Assembly: GCA_014360745.1 (NCBI GenBank)
Contig: JACIWY010000034.1
Location: 1-15,213 of the forward strand
Source: Chloroflexota bacterium
Lineage (GTDB): Bacteria; Chloroflexota; Anaerolineae; UBA1429
Direction: 5' to 3'
Length of the DNA stretch: 15,213 nucleotides
In this document: positions 8,593-14,713 of the stretch, in pieces
Layout: each line of letters begins with the position of its first letter
Position numbering within the stretch: the first letter of the stretch is position 1
Notes under the pieces: generated by a model
Seen by the model: the letters and a program-made list of their open reading frames with translations, nothing else
The model's database searches: none
What the model was told of the DNA's origin: nothing
Program-made: the position numbers and the translations under genes

Positions 8593-8818
8593 CCCTTGCT
8601 CACACCTCCTTGAAAACAGTAACCATCCGCCATCGGGCAAAAATATCCCCACGGCGGGCCAAACACCGGCAGCGCTCCGAGCCCGTGGCCCTGGCTCGTG
8701 CTCCGGTGTACCCCAGAACATTCGGTGATACGTTCGCTTACCGCCGATGCCGAACGTTCAACCGCCGGGTACCAACCTAGGCATAGTCAATGTCTGGCAG
8801 GGAAAGAGGAGAGGGAAG

Positions 8819-8899
8819 ATGAAAAGGCAAAAAAGGCAATCCCGGCCACTCAGACTACGAAATCGGACAGAACAACGAACTTTAGGCTCAAAGCTATGA
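8819..8899 (+). CDS. Possible small basic peptide, antisense to the operon leader
   Basis: The ATG at 8819 opens a 26-residue frame (starts MKRQKRQSRPLRLRNRTEQR, stop TGA at 8897-8899) preceded by AGGAG with a 7-nt gap. Eleven of its 26 residues are Lys or Arg. It lies on the plus strand inside the leader of the minus-strand operon. I see no good plus-strand promoter, and the region is purine-rich, which makes AGGAG tracts likely by chance. Its sequence matches no family I recognise. Confidence 0.15.
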   Translation: MKRQKRQSRPLRLRNRTEQRTLGSKL

Positions 8900-9033
8900 G
8901 CCCAACAAACGCCTATACCCATCCACAGGAATATGTCTGAGCAGCGACGAGAGGGGACAACGATAAGGATGGGGAATGATTTGCTAACGGCAAATTTGGG
9001 GAGTCCTGGAAATCTCCACCCTATTTATCCAAC

Positions 9034-9062
9034 ATTATAGCAGAACACGGAGCATATGTCAA
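9034..9062 (-). promoter_or_regulatory. Full-consensus sigma70 promoter of the copper-oxidase operon
   Basis: On the minus strand TTGACA (9062-9057) and TATAAT (9039-9034) are separated by exactly 17 nt, a perfect match to the housekeeping promoter. Above the -35 (9063-9090) the strand is A/T-rich with two A-runs, like an UP element. The start of transcription should be near 9027. It lies 76 bp beyond the subtilase stop, so the operon seems transcribed on its own. Confidence 0.85.
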
Positions 9063-9104
9063 GCATTTTTGCAGGATTTTTATTATTCCCCCCCTTTCTA
9101 TCAA

Positions 9105-9117
9105 ACAGTATACCTGT
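9105..9117. promoter_or_regulatory. Dyad upstream of the operon promoter, possible operator
   Basis: ACAGTATACCTGT is an imperfect palindrome about 43-55 bp upstream of the -35 of the operon promoter, just past the stop of the subtilase gene. The place fits an activator site. It resembles no operator I can name, and the match could be chance. Confidence 0.2.
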
Positions 9118-9137
9118 CGTTTGAAATCTCTCGACCC

Positions 9138-10763
9138 TCAGTCTCGGCGCTCGATCGCCTCCTGCGCCGACCAAATCAACGGCAAATAGCTCGAATAGGG
9201 CCTAATAAGTGGGGCCTCGTTGCCCACCTGAGGAAGAAAAAGGCTCACTACCACTTCGGAGGAGAGCCGACGATAGGCCGCCAACAGATCCAAACGACCA
9301 TAGCCGGATTCGTTATCGGCCCCCGGCGGCCCCAGGTCCGCCGCCGTTCGTCGTAACAGCTCGGCCTGCTCATCCGCATCAAGATCGGGAAACGCGCTCA
9401 GCAACAAAGCCAAGCCGCCCGCCACGTGGGGCGCGGCCATAGAAGTGCCGGTCTCATACGTATAGCCCCCTTGCAAGCCCGTGGTGCGCACCAGCACCCC
9501 TGGCGCAACGAGATCGGGAAAAATCTTTTCCTCCCCGCCACACGCGGCAGGCCCCCGGCTGCTTCCTTCATACAGCCGCTCCCGTTCGTCGGTGGCGCCC
9601 ACAGCAAAAGCTTCCGGGTAGTTGGCTGGGCTGGTGCTCGTCGCCGGGCCGGGTCCGGCGTTTCCGGCGGCGAAAACCGGCAGGATGCCCGCCTCGCGCA
9701 ACGCCCGCACATCCCTTTGAAACTCGAGCGCACACCCCGCGCCGGCCAGGCTCCAAGATCCGTTCACTACATGGGGCGCATCGGGAGTATCCGGGTTACC
9801 ATCGGGATCGAGCAGCCATTGAAACGCTTGATGGATGGCCAACGCCGTCGCCTTGTTGTCGCCTCGGAAAATGCGCGCCGCGATCCATTGCGCCCCCGGC
9901 GCCACCCCTATTCCCCCCTCCTCTGGAGCGCGGGCGCCCTCGCTCGCCTTGGACTGCGAGAGGCATCCTCTCGCCCTGCCCACCATCACCCCCATCACCG
10001 CCGTCCCATGCCCATCCACGTCCACCGGCCAAGATGGGAACTCGCCATAAGGATCGAACCAACTATTCCCCCCACCTCGCCACCCCTCGACCAGGTCGGG
10101 ATGATCGACATCGACCCCCGTATCCAAGCTGGCCACCACGATCCCTTCCCCTAACAAACCCCGTTGCCACAGAGCCGGCGCTCCAACGTGCGCTAGGTTC
10201 CATGTCGGGGCATTCCCTTCTCTCTCTGGAGCGCGGGCGTCCTCGCTGAGTCTCCCCTTCTCCCAACGCCCCACAATCTCCCTATTGGGCAACACTTGGA
10301 CCACCTCGGGCAGCTCGGCCAGCTTATAGATCACCTCGGCAGGCGCCGTCACCCCCAACCCATTGATCATCCACAGCGTGACAATCTCCTGCGTCCCTTG
10401 GCGCAGCCCCCTCGCCCGCAACAATCTCTGCGCCGAACGTTGGCTCGCCGCCGCCCTTGCCTGCAACTCCTTAACCACCGTCGACAGCCGCTCAGCCCGA
10501 CTCTGCTCGCCCGTCGCTCGGCCTACACCGCCGGATGCGTGTTCCGGATCGCGAAACAACACAATGACCGTGACGGTCTCGCCGGCATCCAGCCCGGCCA
10601 ACAAGGGGCGAACCGCTGCCAGCTTGTCCTCAGCGCACTCCGGGTTGGGAACACCGTCCCTCCTTCCCTCCGCCCTAGCTCCGCTCGGACATGTCACCCC
10701 CACGAGTAGCGCGCAAAAAAGGATCACCCCAAGAGCGCTTTGAACAACCGGCACTCCGCTCAT
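9138..10763 (-). CDS. Secreted subtilisin-like serine protease (peptidase family S8)
   Basis: I choose the ATG at 10763 (541 residues) because AGAGG lies 7 nt before it and the signal peptide then starts at once; a GTG at 10788-10790 would add nine residues but has a poor ribosome site. Residues 1-32 are a Sec signal. About 60-165 resemble an I9-type propeptide. The catalytic domain spans about 195-500 with all S8 residues: Asp214 (SLDTGVD), His252 (DGHGT), oxyanion Asn368 (AAGNAGPG) and Ser441 (GTSMAAPHVAGG). The enzyme should be active outside the cell after propeptide removal. Two insertions, 'SEDARAPE' (173-180) and 'SEGARAPE' (274-281), are encoded by a repeated palindromic DNA element. 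The second one extends the loop between the HGT helix and 'GIGVAPGAQ'. The C-terminal tail holds 'LFLPQV' and 'SYLPLIW'. It is transcribed apart from the copper operon; a role in processing its products is only a guess. Confidence 0.93.
   Translation of the reverse strand: MSGVPVVQSALGVILFCALLVGVTCPSGARAEGRRDGVPNPECAEDKLAAVRPLLAGLDAGETVTVIVLFRDPEHASGGVGRATGEQSRAERLSTVVKELQARAAASQRSAQRLLRARGLRQGTQEIVTLWMINGLGVTAPAEVIYKLAELPEVVQVLPNREIVGRWEKGRLSEDARAPEREGNAPTWNLAHVGAPALWQRGLLGEGIVVASLDTGVDVDHPDLVEGWRGGGNSWFDPYGEFPSWPVDVDGHGTAVMGVMVGRARGCLSQSKASEGARAPEEGGIGVAPGAQWIAARIFRGDNKATALAIHQAFQWLLDPDGNPDTPDAPHVVNGSWSLAGAGCALEFQRDVRALREAGILPVFAAGNAGPGPATSTSPANYPEAFAVGATDERERLYEGSSRGPAACGGEEKIFPDLVAPGVLVRTTGLQGGYTYETGTSMAAPHVAGGLALLLSAFPDLDADEQAELLRRTAADLGPPGADNESGYGRLDLLAAYRRLSSEVVVSLFLPQVGNEAPLIRPYSSYLPLIWSAQEAIERRD
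9921..9944. repeat. Palindromic 24-bp element inside the subtilase gene, copy 1
   Basis: The 24 bases differ at one position from those at 10224-10247. The core at 9926-9945 is an almost perfect palindrome, 18 of 20 positions symmetric. In the subtilase frame it encodes 'SEGARAPE', placed in a catalytic-domain loop that is shorter in ordinary subtilases. Confidence 0.8.
10224..10247. repeat. Palindromic 24-bp element inside the subtilase gene, copy 2
   Basis: Second copy, with 23 of 24 bases equal to copy 1 and read in the same frame as 'SEDARAPE'. It falls in the linker between the propeptide and the catalytic domain. The flanking bases differ from those of copy 1, so the element, not a larger domain, was duplicated. 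Confidence 0.8.
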
Positions 10764-11107
10764 CCCTTTGCCTCTGAACGAGCCCGACACTCTTAGATTC
10801 TACCCCCGTTTTCGACTTTTTCCGCCCTTCGCTCTATAATAAGTATGCCGATCACCGAAGCAACTCCTCATGTCGCTTGAACCCACAAGAGGCAGGCGGT
10901 CTGCGGCCTCGTCGATGCATTTCACTTTCGATGTCCTCCCATCGCACCTCCACCATCCACATGCCGGTGGCGCGACCGTTGAACGTGGTATCCGGTTTGC
11001 CTAGGGATGGACACATCCCGACCTCGGCCAAGAGGACGAACGTAACACGTTCCGGCATCGAGGTCGGCGTCGATAGGCGCCTAGGCCCATAGTATGGGAG
11101 GACACCG
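10764..11107. promoter_or_regulatory. Divergent intergenic region with overlapping -10 elements
   Basis: This region separates the subtilase (minus) from the FnIII-like gene (plus). TATAAT occurs on the plus strand at 10835-10840, and TATTAT on the minus strand at 10841-10836, so the two -10 boxes overlap. A weak minus -35, TTGCTT (10863-10858), sits 16 nt away; the plus -35 is poor (TTCGAC at 10811-10816). A plus transcript would carry an untranslated leader of about 260 nt. I see no convincing gene between 10860 and 11090: the frames there lack ribosome sites. Confidence 0.35.
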
Positions 11108-11902
11108 ATGGAACGTATTACGTTATTGTCAGAGCATAGGCTCACCCGCTTGGTTCTGGGATTGTCGATTCTGCTTGGCCTGTCGGCCTCGGCGGTCTAC
11201 GCCGGGCCGGGGATGCCCGCCCCTCGCGCGCAAACGGAGGCGATCTATTTGCCCTTCCTCGAAGGCGGTAAACCCTCTTTAACGCTCTCAAGCCCGCCCG
11301 ATGGCGCTATACTCTCCACTATAGCACCCCGCTTTGCCTGGAGCCCGACGACGGTGCCCGGCGTCGAGTACCTGGTCTTGCAAATAGCCTCCGATCCGGG
11401 CTTTACGCAGGCGCGCGAGATCCTGCGCACCGCCGAGCAGGCCGCCGTCGGCTGGTATCAAATGGCCGAAAACTTGGCGCCGGGCATGCGCTATTACTGG
11501 CGGGCAGCCTGGCAGACCACCGTCTCGGCGGCGACGCGCTGGCCTTACTCGGCTACCTGGTCTTTCACCACCGCTTCCGAGGGCACGCTGCCCCAAGCCC
11601 CCACGTTAACCTCGCCCCTCGACGGCGTCGGGTTCGAGCTGCCCCCCGCCCGGCCCTACATCGCCGTGCAATGGGCGCCGGTGGCCGATGCGCTCGAATA
11701 TCTCGTCGTGGCCCAGGAGCAACCCAACGCCGCCGGCCCCGCCCTGAACCAAGTGGACGGGCAACGCTACGAGGTGTGGGTACAGGACATCAAGTATGAC
11801 GTGCGCGTGTTCGCCGATTCCGATTGGGGCTGGTACGTCATCGCCCGCAACGCCTATGGCCTAAGCGCGCCCTCCGAGACGCGCCATTTTCACGTGGATT
11901 GA
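11108..11902 (+). CDS. Secreted protein with two FnIII/Ig-like domains
   Basis: This 264-residue protein starts at an ATG with GGGAGG 7-9 nt upstream. Residues 1-32 form a signal peptide (basic start, VLGLSILLGLSASAVYA). A short linker with 'IYLPFLEG' (46-53) follows. About 57-157 is a fibronectin type III-like domain with the usual pattern: 'SPPDGAIL', 'PRFAWSP', 'YLVLQIASDPGF', 'RYYWRAAW', 'WSFTT'. About 165-264 is a second, more divergent copy ('LTSPLDGVGFELP', 'VQWAPVADALEYLVVA', 'WYVIARNAYGLS'). No enzyme motif, membrane anchor or C-terminal sorting signal is seen. Such modules normally bind other proteins, glycans or the cell surface. It stands alone on its strand, divergent from the subtilase, with the next plus gene 230 bp downstream. 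The molecular role is unknown. Confidence 0.85.
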   Translation: MERITLLSEHRLTRLVLGLSILLGLSASAVYAGPGMPAPRAQTEAIYLPFLEGGKPSLTLSSPPDGAILSTIAPRFAWSPTTVPGVEYLVLQIASDPGFTQAREILRTAEQAAVGWYQMAENLAPGMRYYWRAAWQTTVSAATRWPYSATWSFTTASEGTLPQAPTLTSPLDGVGFELPPARPYIAVQWAPVADALEYLVVAQEQPNAAGPALNQVDGQRYEVWVQDIKYDVRVFADSDWGWYVIARNAYGLSAPSETRHFHVD

Positions 11903-12003
11903 CCTTAATTCGAAAATAGCGTTGAATAGGGCGGGCGAGCACGGACTTTTGAACAACGGCCGCCGCAGGGCGGCGCGGATCGGAATCCGTCGCAACAGTG
12001 GGT

Positions 12004-12051
12004 TTTGCTCAAAACCTCGACATCCATATCTTGGTCGAGGTTTTGAGCAAA
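12004..12051. repeat. 18-bp perfect inverted repeat between the FnIII-like and aldo/keto reductase genes
   Basis: Arms TTTGCTCAAAACCTCGAC (12004-12021) and its exact complement (12034-12051) flank a 12-nt loop. It is 100 bp after the stop of the FnIII-like gene and about 80 bp before the reductase ATG. No T-run follows on either strand, so it is not a standard intrinsic terminator. The rest of 11903-12132 holds a small GCCGCC/GGCGGC hairpin (11959-11974) and a run of eight C (12064-12071), and no gene. It may be a dispersed intergenic palindrome or a terminator lacking a U-tract. Confidence 0.8.
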
Positions 12052-12132
12052 CAGTTTCAACCGCCCCCCCCATTAGCTCAAGCACGGTATGAAAGTATTT
12101 TCGACTCCTCAATAATCGTCAGGAGGTGAGCG

Positions 12133-12996
12133 ATGATCCCCAAGCTGATCTTTGGCCGCACCGGTCATGAAAGCACGCGCACCCTGTTCGGCGCCGCCGC
12201 CCTGGGCCGGCGGACCCAGGCCGAGGCCGATGCCACCCTGGAAGTGCTGCTGGCCCATGGCGTCAACCATATAGACACCGCTGCCAGCTACGGCGATTCC
12301 GAGCTGCGCATCGGCCCTTGGATGGCCCAACACCGCCAGCACTTTTTCCTGGCCACCAAGACCGGCAAGCGCGCTTATGCCGAGGCCCGAGAGGAATTCC
12401 ACCGCTCCTTAGAGCGGCTGCGTGTGGACAGCGTCGATCTGTTGCAACTGCACAACCTGGTCGATCCCGCCGAGTGGGAGATGGCCATGGGCGATGAGGG
12501 CGCGCTCAGGGCGGCGATCGAAGCGCGCGAGGAGGGGCTTCTGCGCTTCATCGGCGTGACCGGCCACGGCGTCGTTGCGCCCAGGATGCATCTGCGCAGC
12601 CTAGAGCGTTTCGACTTTGACTCCGTGCTCCTGCCTTGCAACTATTTGATGCTGCAAGACCCGCAGTACGCGGCCGACTTTCAGGCACTGGTCGCGCTCT
12701 GCCGCGAACGAAACGTGGCCGTGCAGACCATCAAATCCATCGCCCGTGGCCCCTGGGGCGAAAAGGAACACATCCGCACCACTTGGTACGAGCCCTTGGA
12801 GGAACAGGAGGACATCGACAGGGCCGTACATTGGGTGTTGGGCCAGCCCGGCCTCTTTTTGAACACCGCGGGCGACATCGACCTCTTGCCCCGAATCCTA
12901 GATGCAGCTGAACGCTTCGCCGGCCCGCCCTGCGACGACGAGATGCGCGCCATGGTGGCCAAACGCGGGATGGTGCAGCTCTTCCCCAGAGAATAG
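12133..12996 (+). CDS. Aldo/keto reductase family oxidoreductase
   Basis: This 287-residue cytoplasmic protein has no signal peptide. AGGAGG sits about 6 nt before the ATG. The catalytic tetrad of the family is complete: Asp48 and Tyr53 (NHIDTAASYGDSE), Lys76 (FLATKTGKR) and His107 (LLQLHNL). The TIM-barrel pattern continues with 'IRFIGVTGHG'-like strand residues ('LLRFIGVTGHG'), 'CNYLMLQ' and 'VAVQTIKSIARGPW'. Members reduce carbonyls with NADPH; the substrate cannot be read here. It is somewhat shorter than classic 310-330-residue members. The C-terminal part keeps 'AVHWVLGQPGLFLNTAGD', the usual cofactor-binding end. It converges tail-to-tail on the propeller gene with a 17-bp gap and seems unrelated to the copper operon. 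Confidence 0.93.
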   Translation: MIPKLIFGRTGHESTRTLFGAAALGRRTQAEADATLEVLLAHGVNHIDTAASYGDSELRIGPWMAQHRQHFFLATKTGKRAYAEAREEFHRSLERLRVDSVDLLQLHNLVDPAEWEMAMGDEGALRAAIEAREEGLLRFIGVTGHGVVAPRMHLRSLERFDFDSVLLPCNYLMLQDPQYAADFQALVALCRERNVAVQTIKSIARGPWGEKEHIRTTWYEPLEEQEDIDRAVHWVLGQPGLFLNTAGDIDLLPRILDAAERFAGPPCDDEMRAMVAKRGMVQLFPRE

Positions 12997-13013
12997 CTTG
13001 TGGGGCTTCCTTA

Positions 13014-14594
13014 TTAGTCCCTTTTCCAGACGTACACCTGTTTTCGTCTTTCTGTGCCCCCGCTCGCCGGCGGCAGCAGGTTCCCTGCTTCGCTGACGAA
13101 TACGACGGTGTCGCCATCGGCAGAGATGGCCGGCCAATAACTCGGCCCATCGGCCGGGCGCCCGTCGTAGCCCTGGCTCAGACAGACCATGGTCCCCGTC
13201 GCTCGATCAAAAAGAAAGACATCGGCCACGCCGTTCGTATCCCCCGGCACCAGATTGGTCGCCTCGGAGCAAAAGGCGACATAGCGGCCATCGGCACTCA
13301 ACGCCGGTCGATCGCTGGGACCATTAGCCGCGGGCCTGGCTGCGCCTGCGCCCACGCTTACCCGCTCTGTGAGCCCAATCGCACGGTCGAACACCAAGAT
13401 ATCCGCCAGGCCGTTAATGTCCCCGTCAACGAGGTTGGTCGCCGCCGACACATAGGCTACGAACCGCCCATCCCCCGATATGGCCGGGGCAAAAGAAGGG
13501 CCATCGCTATCGCCCCCTTCCCACGCCTGGCTTACGCGCGTCGTGCGCCCCCTGGCACCATCGTAGAGATAGATGTCGTCCATACCGTTGCGATCGCCTA
13601 ACGCGGGGTTATCACCCACCACCTGAAAGGCGATAAAGCGCCCATCGGCCGACATAGCCGGGCGCAGGCTCGGCCCTGCCACATCGAGGCTAACGCGCAC
13701 GATCACGCCGGTGACCAGGTCTTGGACAAAAACCCCGCGCTCCCCGATGGTGCCGCCCCCCGGCAAAAGCTCGGGCGAGGCTGAGTCAAAGGCCAATAAC
13801 GCCCCATTGGCCGAGAGCACCGGGCGTTCCGCCCCCTGCGACAGCTCGCCAAAGGGGGGCAAGCCGGCCCGCACCAACGGATTCTGATCCGCCGGATTCT
13901 GATCCGCCGGATTCTGATCCGCCGGATTCTGATCCGCTTCCTCCGCGCCCTCCCGCCAGATATAAATGTCGTACGTGCTGTTTCGGTCACCCGCTGCCAA
14001 GGGTGCTGCCGATTCAAAGGCCACCACGCGGCCATCGGCGGACAACGCCGAGCGCCCGGCATGCCCGGCGACGGCGCCGGGGATGTGGGCATCCTCGCTG
14101 TCGAGCCGCTCTCGCGTGCCGGTTTGCAGATCAATGCGGAAGAGGTGCATCCAGCCGTCGGCCCCAGTGGGTAAAAGATTAGCAGCTGCCGAAGCAAAGG
14201 CCACATAGCGCCCATCGGCCGAGAGCGCCGGGGCCAGACAGTCGGCGTCGGCGGGGTCGCCCGCTGGCGACACGCTGACCAGCGACAACCTCCCGCCCGA
14301 GGGCTCTAACGTCGGCGCCGGCCCGGGGCTGGGCAGCGCCGGCGGCGTGGGCAGGGCGGGTGTGGGGCCCAGCGCCGCCTCATCGAAAACCAACGGCAGG
14401 TGCAGCCCCGGCGGCGCGGAGAACGCCATCGGCCGGCGATCTCGCGACTGAGCCCAAATGCTCGGCGTCGCCCACCAAACGCCGAGCATGGCCAATCCCA
14501 GCATCGCGCCGATCGCTACAAGCCCCTTTAGCTTGCCCAAACGTCCGTTATGGGCGCCGGCTTCGCTCCTTGTATCTCGTTCGATTTGCTCCAA
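13014..14594 (-). CDS. Membrane-anchored seven-bladed TolB/WD40-like beta-propeller protein
   Basis: This 526-residue protein starts at a TTG (14594), supported by a consensus promoter about 40 bp upstream and a GGCGAGAG tract; no in-frame ATG precedes the membrane segment. Residues 1-22 are polar and basic and 24-48 are hydrophobic (signal or anchor). 'LHLPLVF' (64-70) and a Pro-rich linker (78-98) follow. Residues 104-526 hold seven repeats with the core 'S[AG][DN]G...[VIL][AV]F' (125, 185, 261, 315, 373, 433, 491) and 'NLV.GD.NG..DI..FDR..G' between them, as in TolB/PD40 propellers. This suggests a complete seven-blade ring facing outside. Between blades 2 and 3 lies (ADQNP)n, n about 4, at 220-239, from a 15-bp DNA repeat. 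No catalytic residue is apparent; binding of a protein or glycan is the likely role. Function is unknown. Confidence 0.88.
   Translation of the reverse strand: MEQIERDTRSEAGAHNGRLGKLKGLVAIGAMLGLAMLGVWWATPSIWAQSRDRRPMAFSAPPGLHLPLVFDEAALGPTPALPTPPALPSPGPAPTLEPSGGRLSLVSVSPAGDPADADCLAPALSADGRYVAFASAAANLLPTGADGWMHLFRIDLQTGTRERLDSEDAHIPGAVAGHAGRSALSADGRVVAFESAAPLAAGDRNSTYDIYIWREGAEEADQNPADQNPADQNPADQNPLVRAGLPPFGELSQGAERPVLSANGALLAFDSASPELLPGGGTIGERGVFVQDLVTGVIVRVSLDVAGPSLRPAMSADGRFIAFQVVGDNPALGDRNGMDDIYLYDGARGRTTRVSQAWEGGDSDGPSFAPAISGDGRFVAYVSAATNLVDGDINGLADILVFDRAIGLTERVSVGAGAARPAANGPSDRPALSADGRYVAFCSEATNLVPGDTNGVADVFLFDRATGTMVCLSQGYDGRPADGPSYWPAISADGDTVVFVSEAGNLLPPASGGTERRKQVYVWKRD
13881..13937. 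repeat. 15-bp tandem repeat within the propeller gene
   Basis: The unit ATTCTGATCCGCCGG occurs three times without change (13881-13925), followed by a fourth copy broken after 12 bases. It encodes ADQNP repeats in the propeller protein. The 15-bp length keeps the frame, so gain or loss of units changes only a surface loop. Identical copies point to recent slippage. Confidence 0.9.
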
Positions 14595-14631
14595 ACTTCA
14601 TCTCTCGCCTACTGCGACTCTACAAGACGAA

Positions 14632-14660
14632 ATTCTAGCGGCGCGCCACCCTCCTGTCAA
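14632..14660 (-). promoter_or_regulatory. Sigma70 promoter of the propeller gene
   Basis: The minus strand has TTGACA (14660-14655), a 17-nt gap and TAGAAT (14637-14632), 11 of 12 consensus positions. Transcription should begin near 14625, leaving about 30 nt before the TTG start. This supports that unusual start. Confidence 0.75.
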
Positions 14661-14678
14661 CGACCCTTCAAGTTGCAT

Positions 14679-14707
14679 CCTCCCGCAGGTTCTGAACCTG
14701 CGGGAGG
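14679..14707 (-). terminator. Strong GC-rich hairpin after the right-hand partial gene
   Basis: CCTCCCGCAGGTTC (14679-14692) and its exact complement (14694-14707) make a stem of at least 12 bp with a small loop. It begins 6 nt after the stop of the partial minus gene and lies just upstream of the propeller promoter, the right place to insulate the two. No T-run follows, so this is a terminator by position only, or a dispersed palindrome. Confidence 0.5.
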
Positions 14708-14713
14708 TTCCCT

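Larger units (their letters stand above)
8534..9027 (-). promoter_or_regulatory. Long structured 5' leader of the copper-oxidase operon (about 490 nt, no clear gene)
   Basis: This stretch separates the consensus promoter from the giant gene. Perfect inverted repeats in it are ATTTGC/GCAAAT (8979-8984 and 8990-8995), GGCTCA/TGAGCC (8885-8890 and 8897-8902) and ACGTTCG/CGAACGT (8730-8736 and 8751-8757). The last 80 nt hold three strong Shine-Dalgarno-like tracts on the minus strand: 8611-8603, 8586-8581 and 8545-8538. Only the last serves the giant gene. I recognise no known riboswitch; I looked for the yybP-ykoY manganese element and did not see its core. The length and the repeated hairpins suggest post-transcriptional control, but this is inferred. 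Confidence 0.5.

Noticed and set aside
5030..8728. Open frame of 1232 codons on the plus strand
   Set aside because: It is antisense to the giant gene, has no domain, signal or ribosome site, and its Arg/His-rich sequence is typical of a shadow. The minus gene rarely uses TTA, CTA and TCA codons, which leaves the opposite strand without stops.
8534..9027. yybP-ykoY manganese riboswitch
   Set aside because: It would fit a metal-oxidase operon, but I could not find the conserved internal loops of that class by eye; a covariance-model search would settle it.
10764..10790. GTG start of the subtilase at 10790
   Set aside because: It would put nine polar residues before the signal peptide and has a poor ribosome site; the ATG at 10763 has AGAGG at a proper distance.
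10852..11145. Minus-strand frame of 97 codons between the subtilase and FnIII-like genes
   Set aside because: No Shine-Dalgarno site precedes its GTG or the in-frame ATG at 11057, it overlaps the start of the FnIII-like gene and the candidate promoter, and no family is recognised.
12996..13014. Bidirectional terminator between the convergent reductase and propeller genes
   Set aside because: The 17-bp gap holds no inverted repeat or T-run.
13881..13937. CRISPR-like direct repeat
   Set aside because: The 15-bp units are contiguous without spacers and lie in frame inside a gene.
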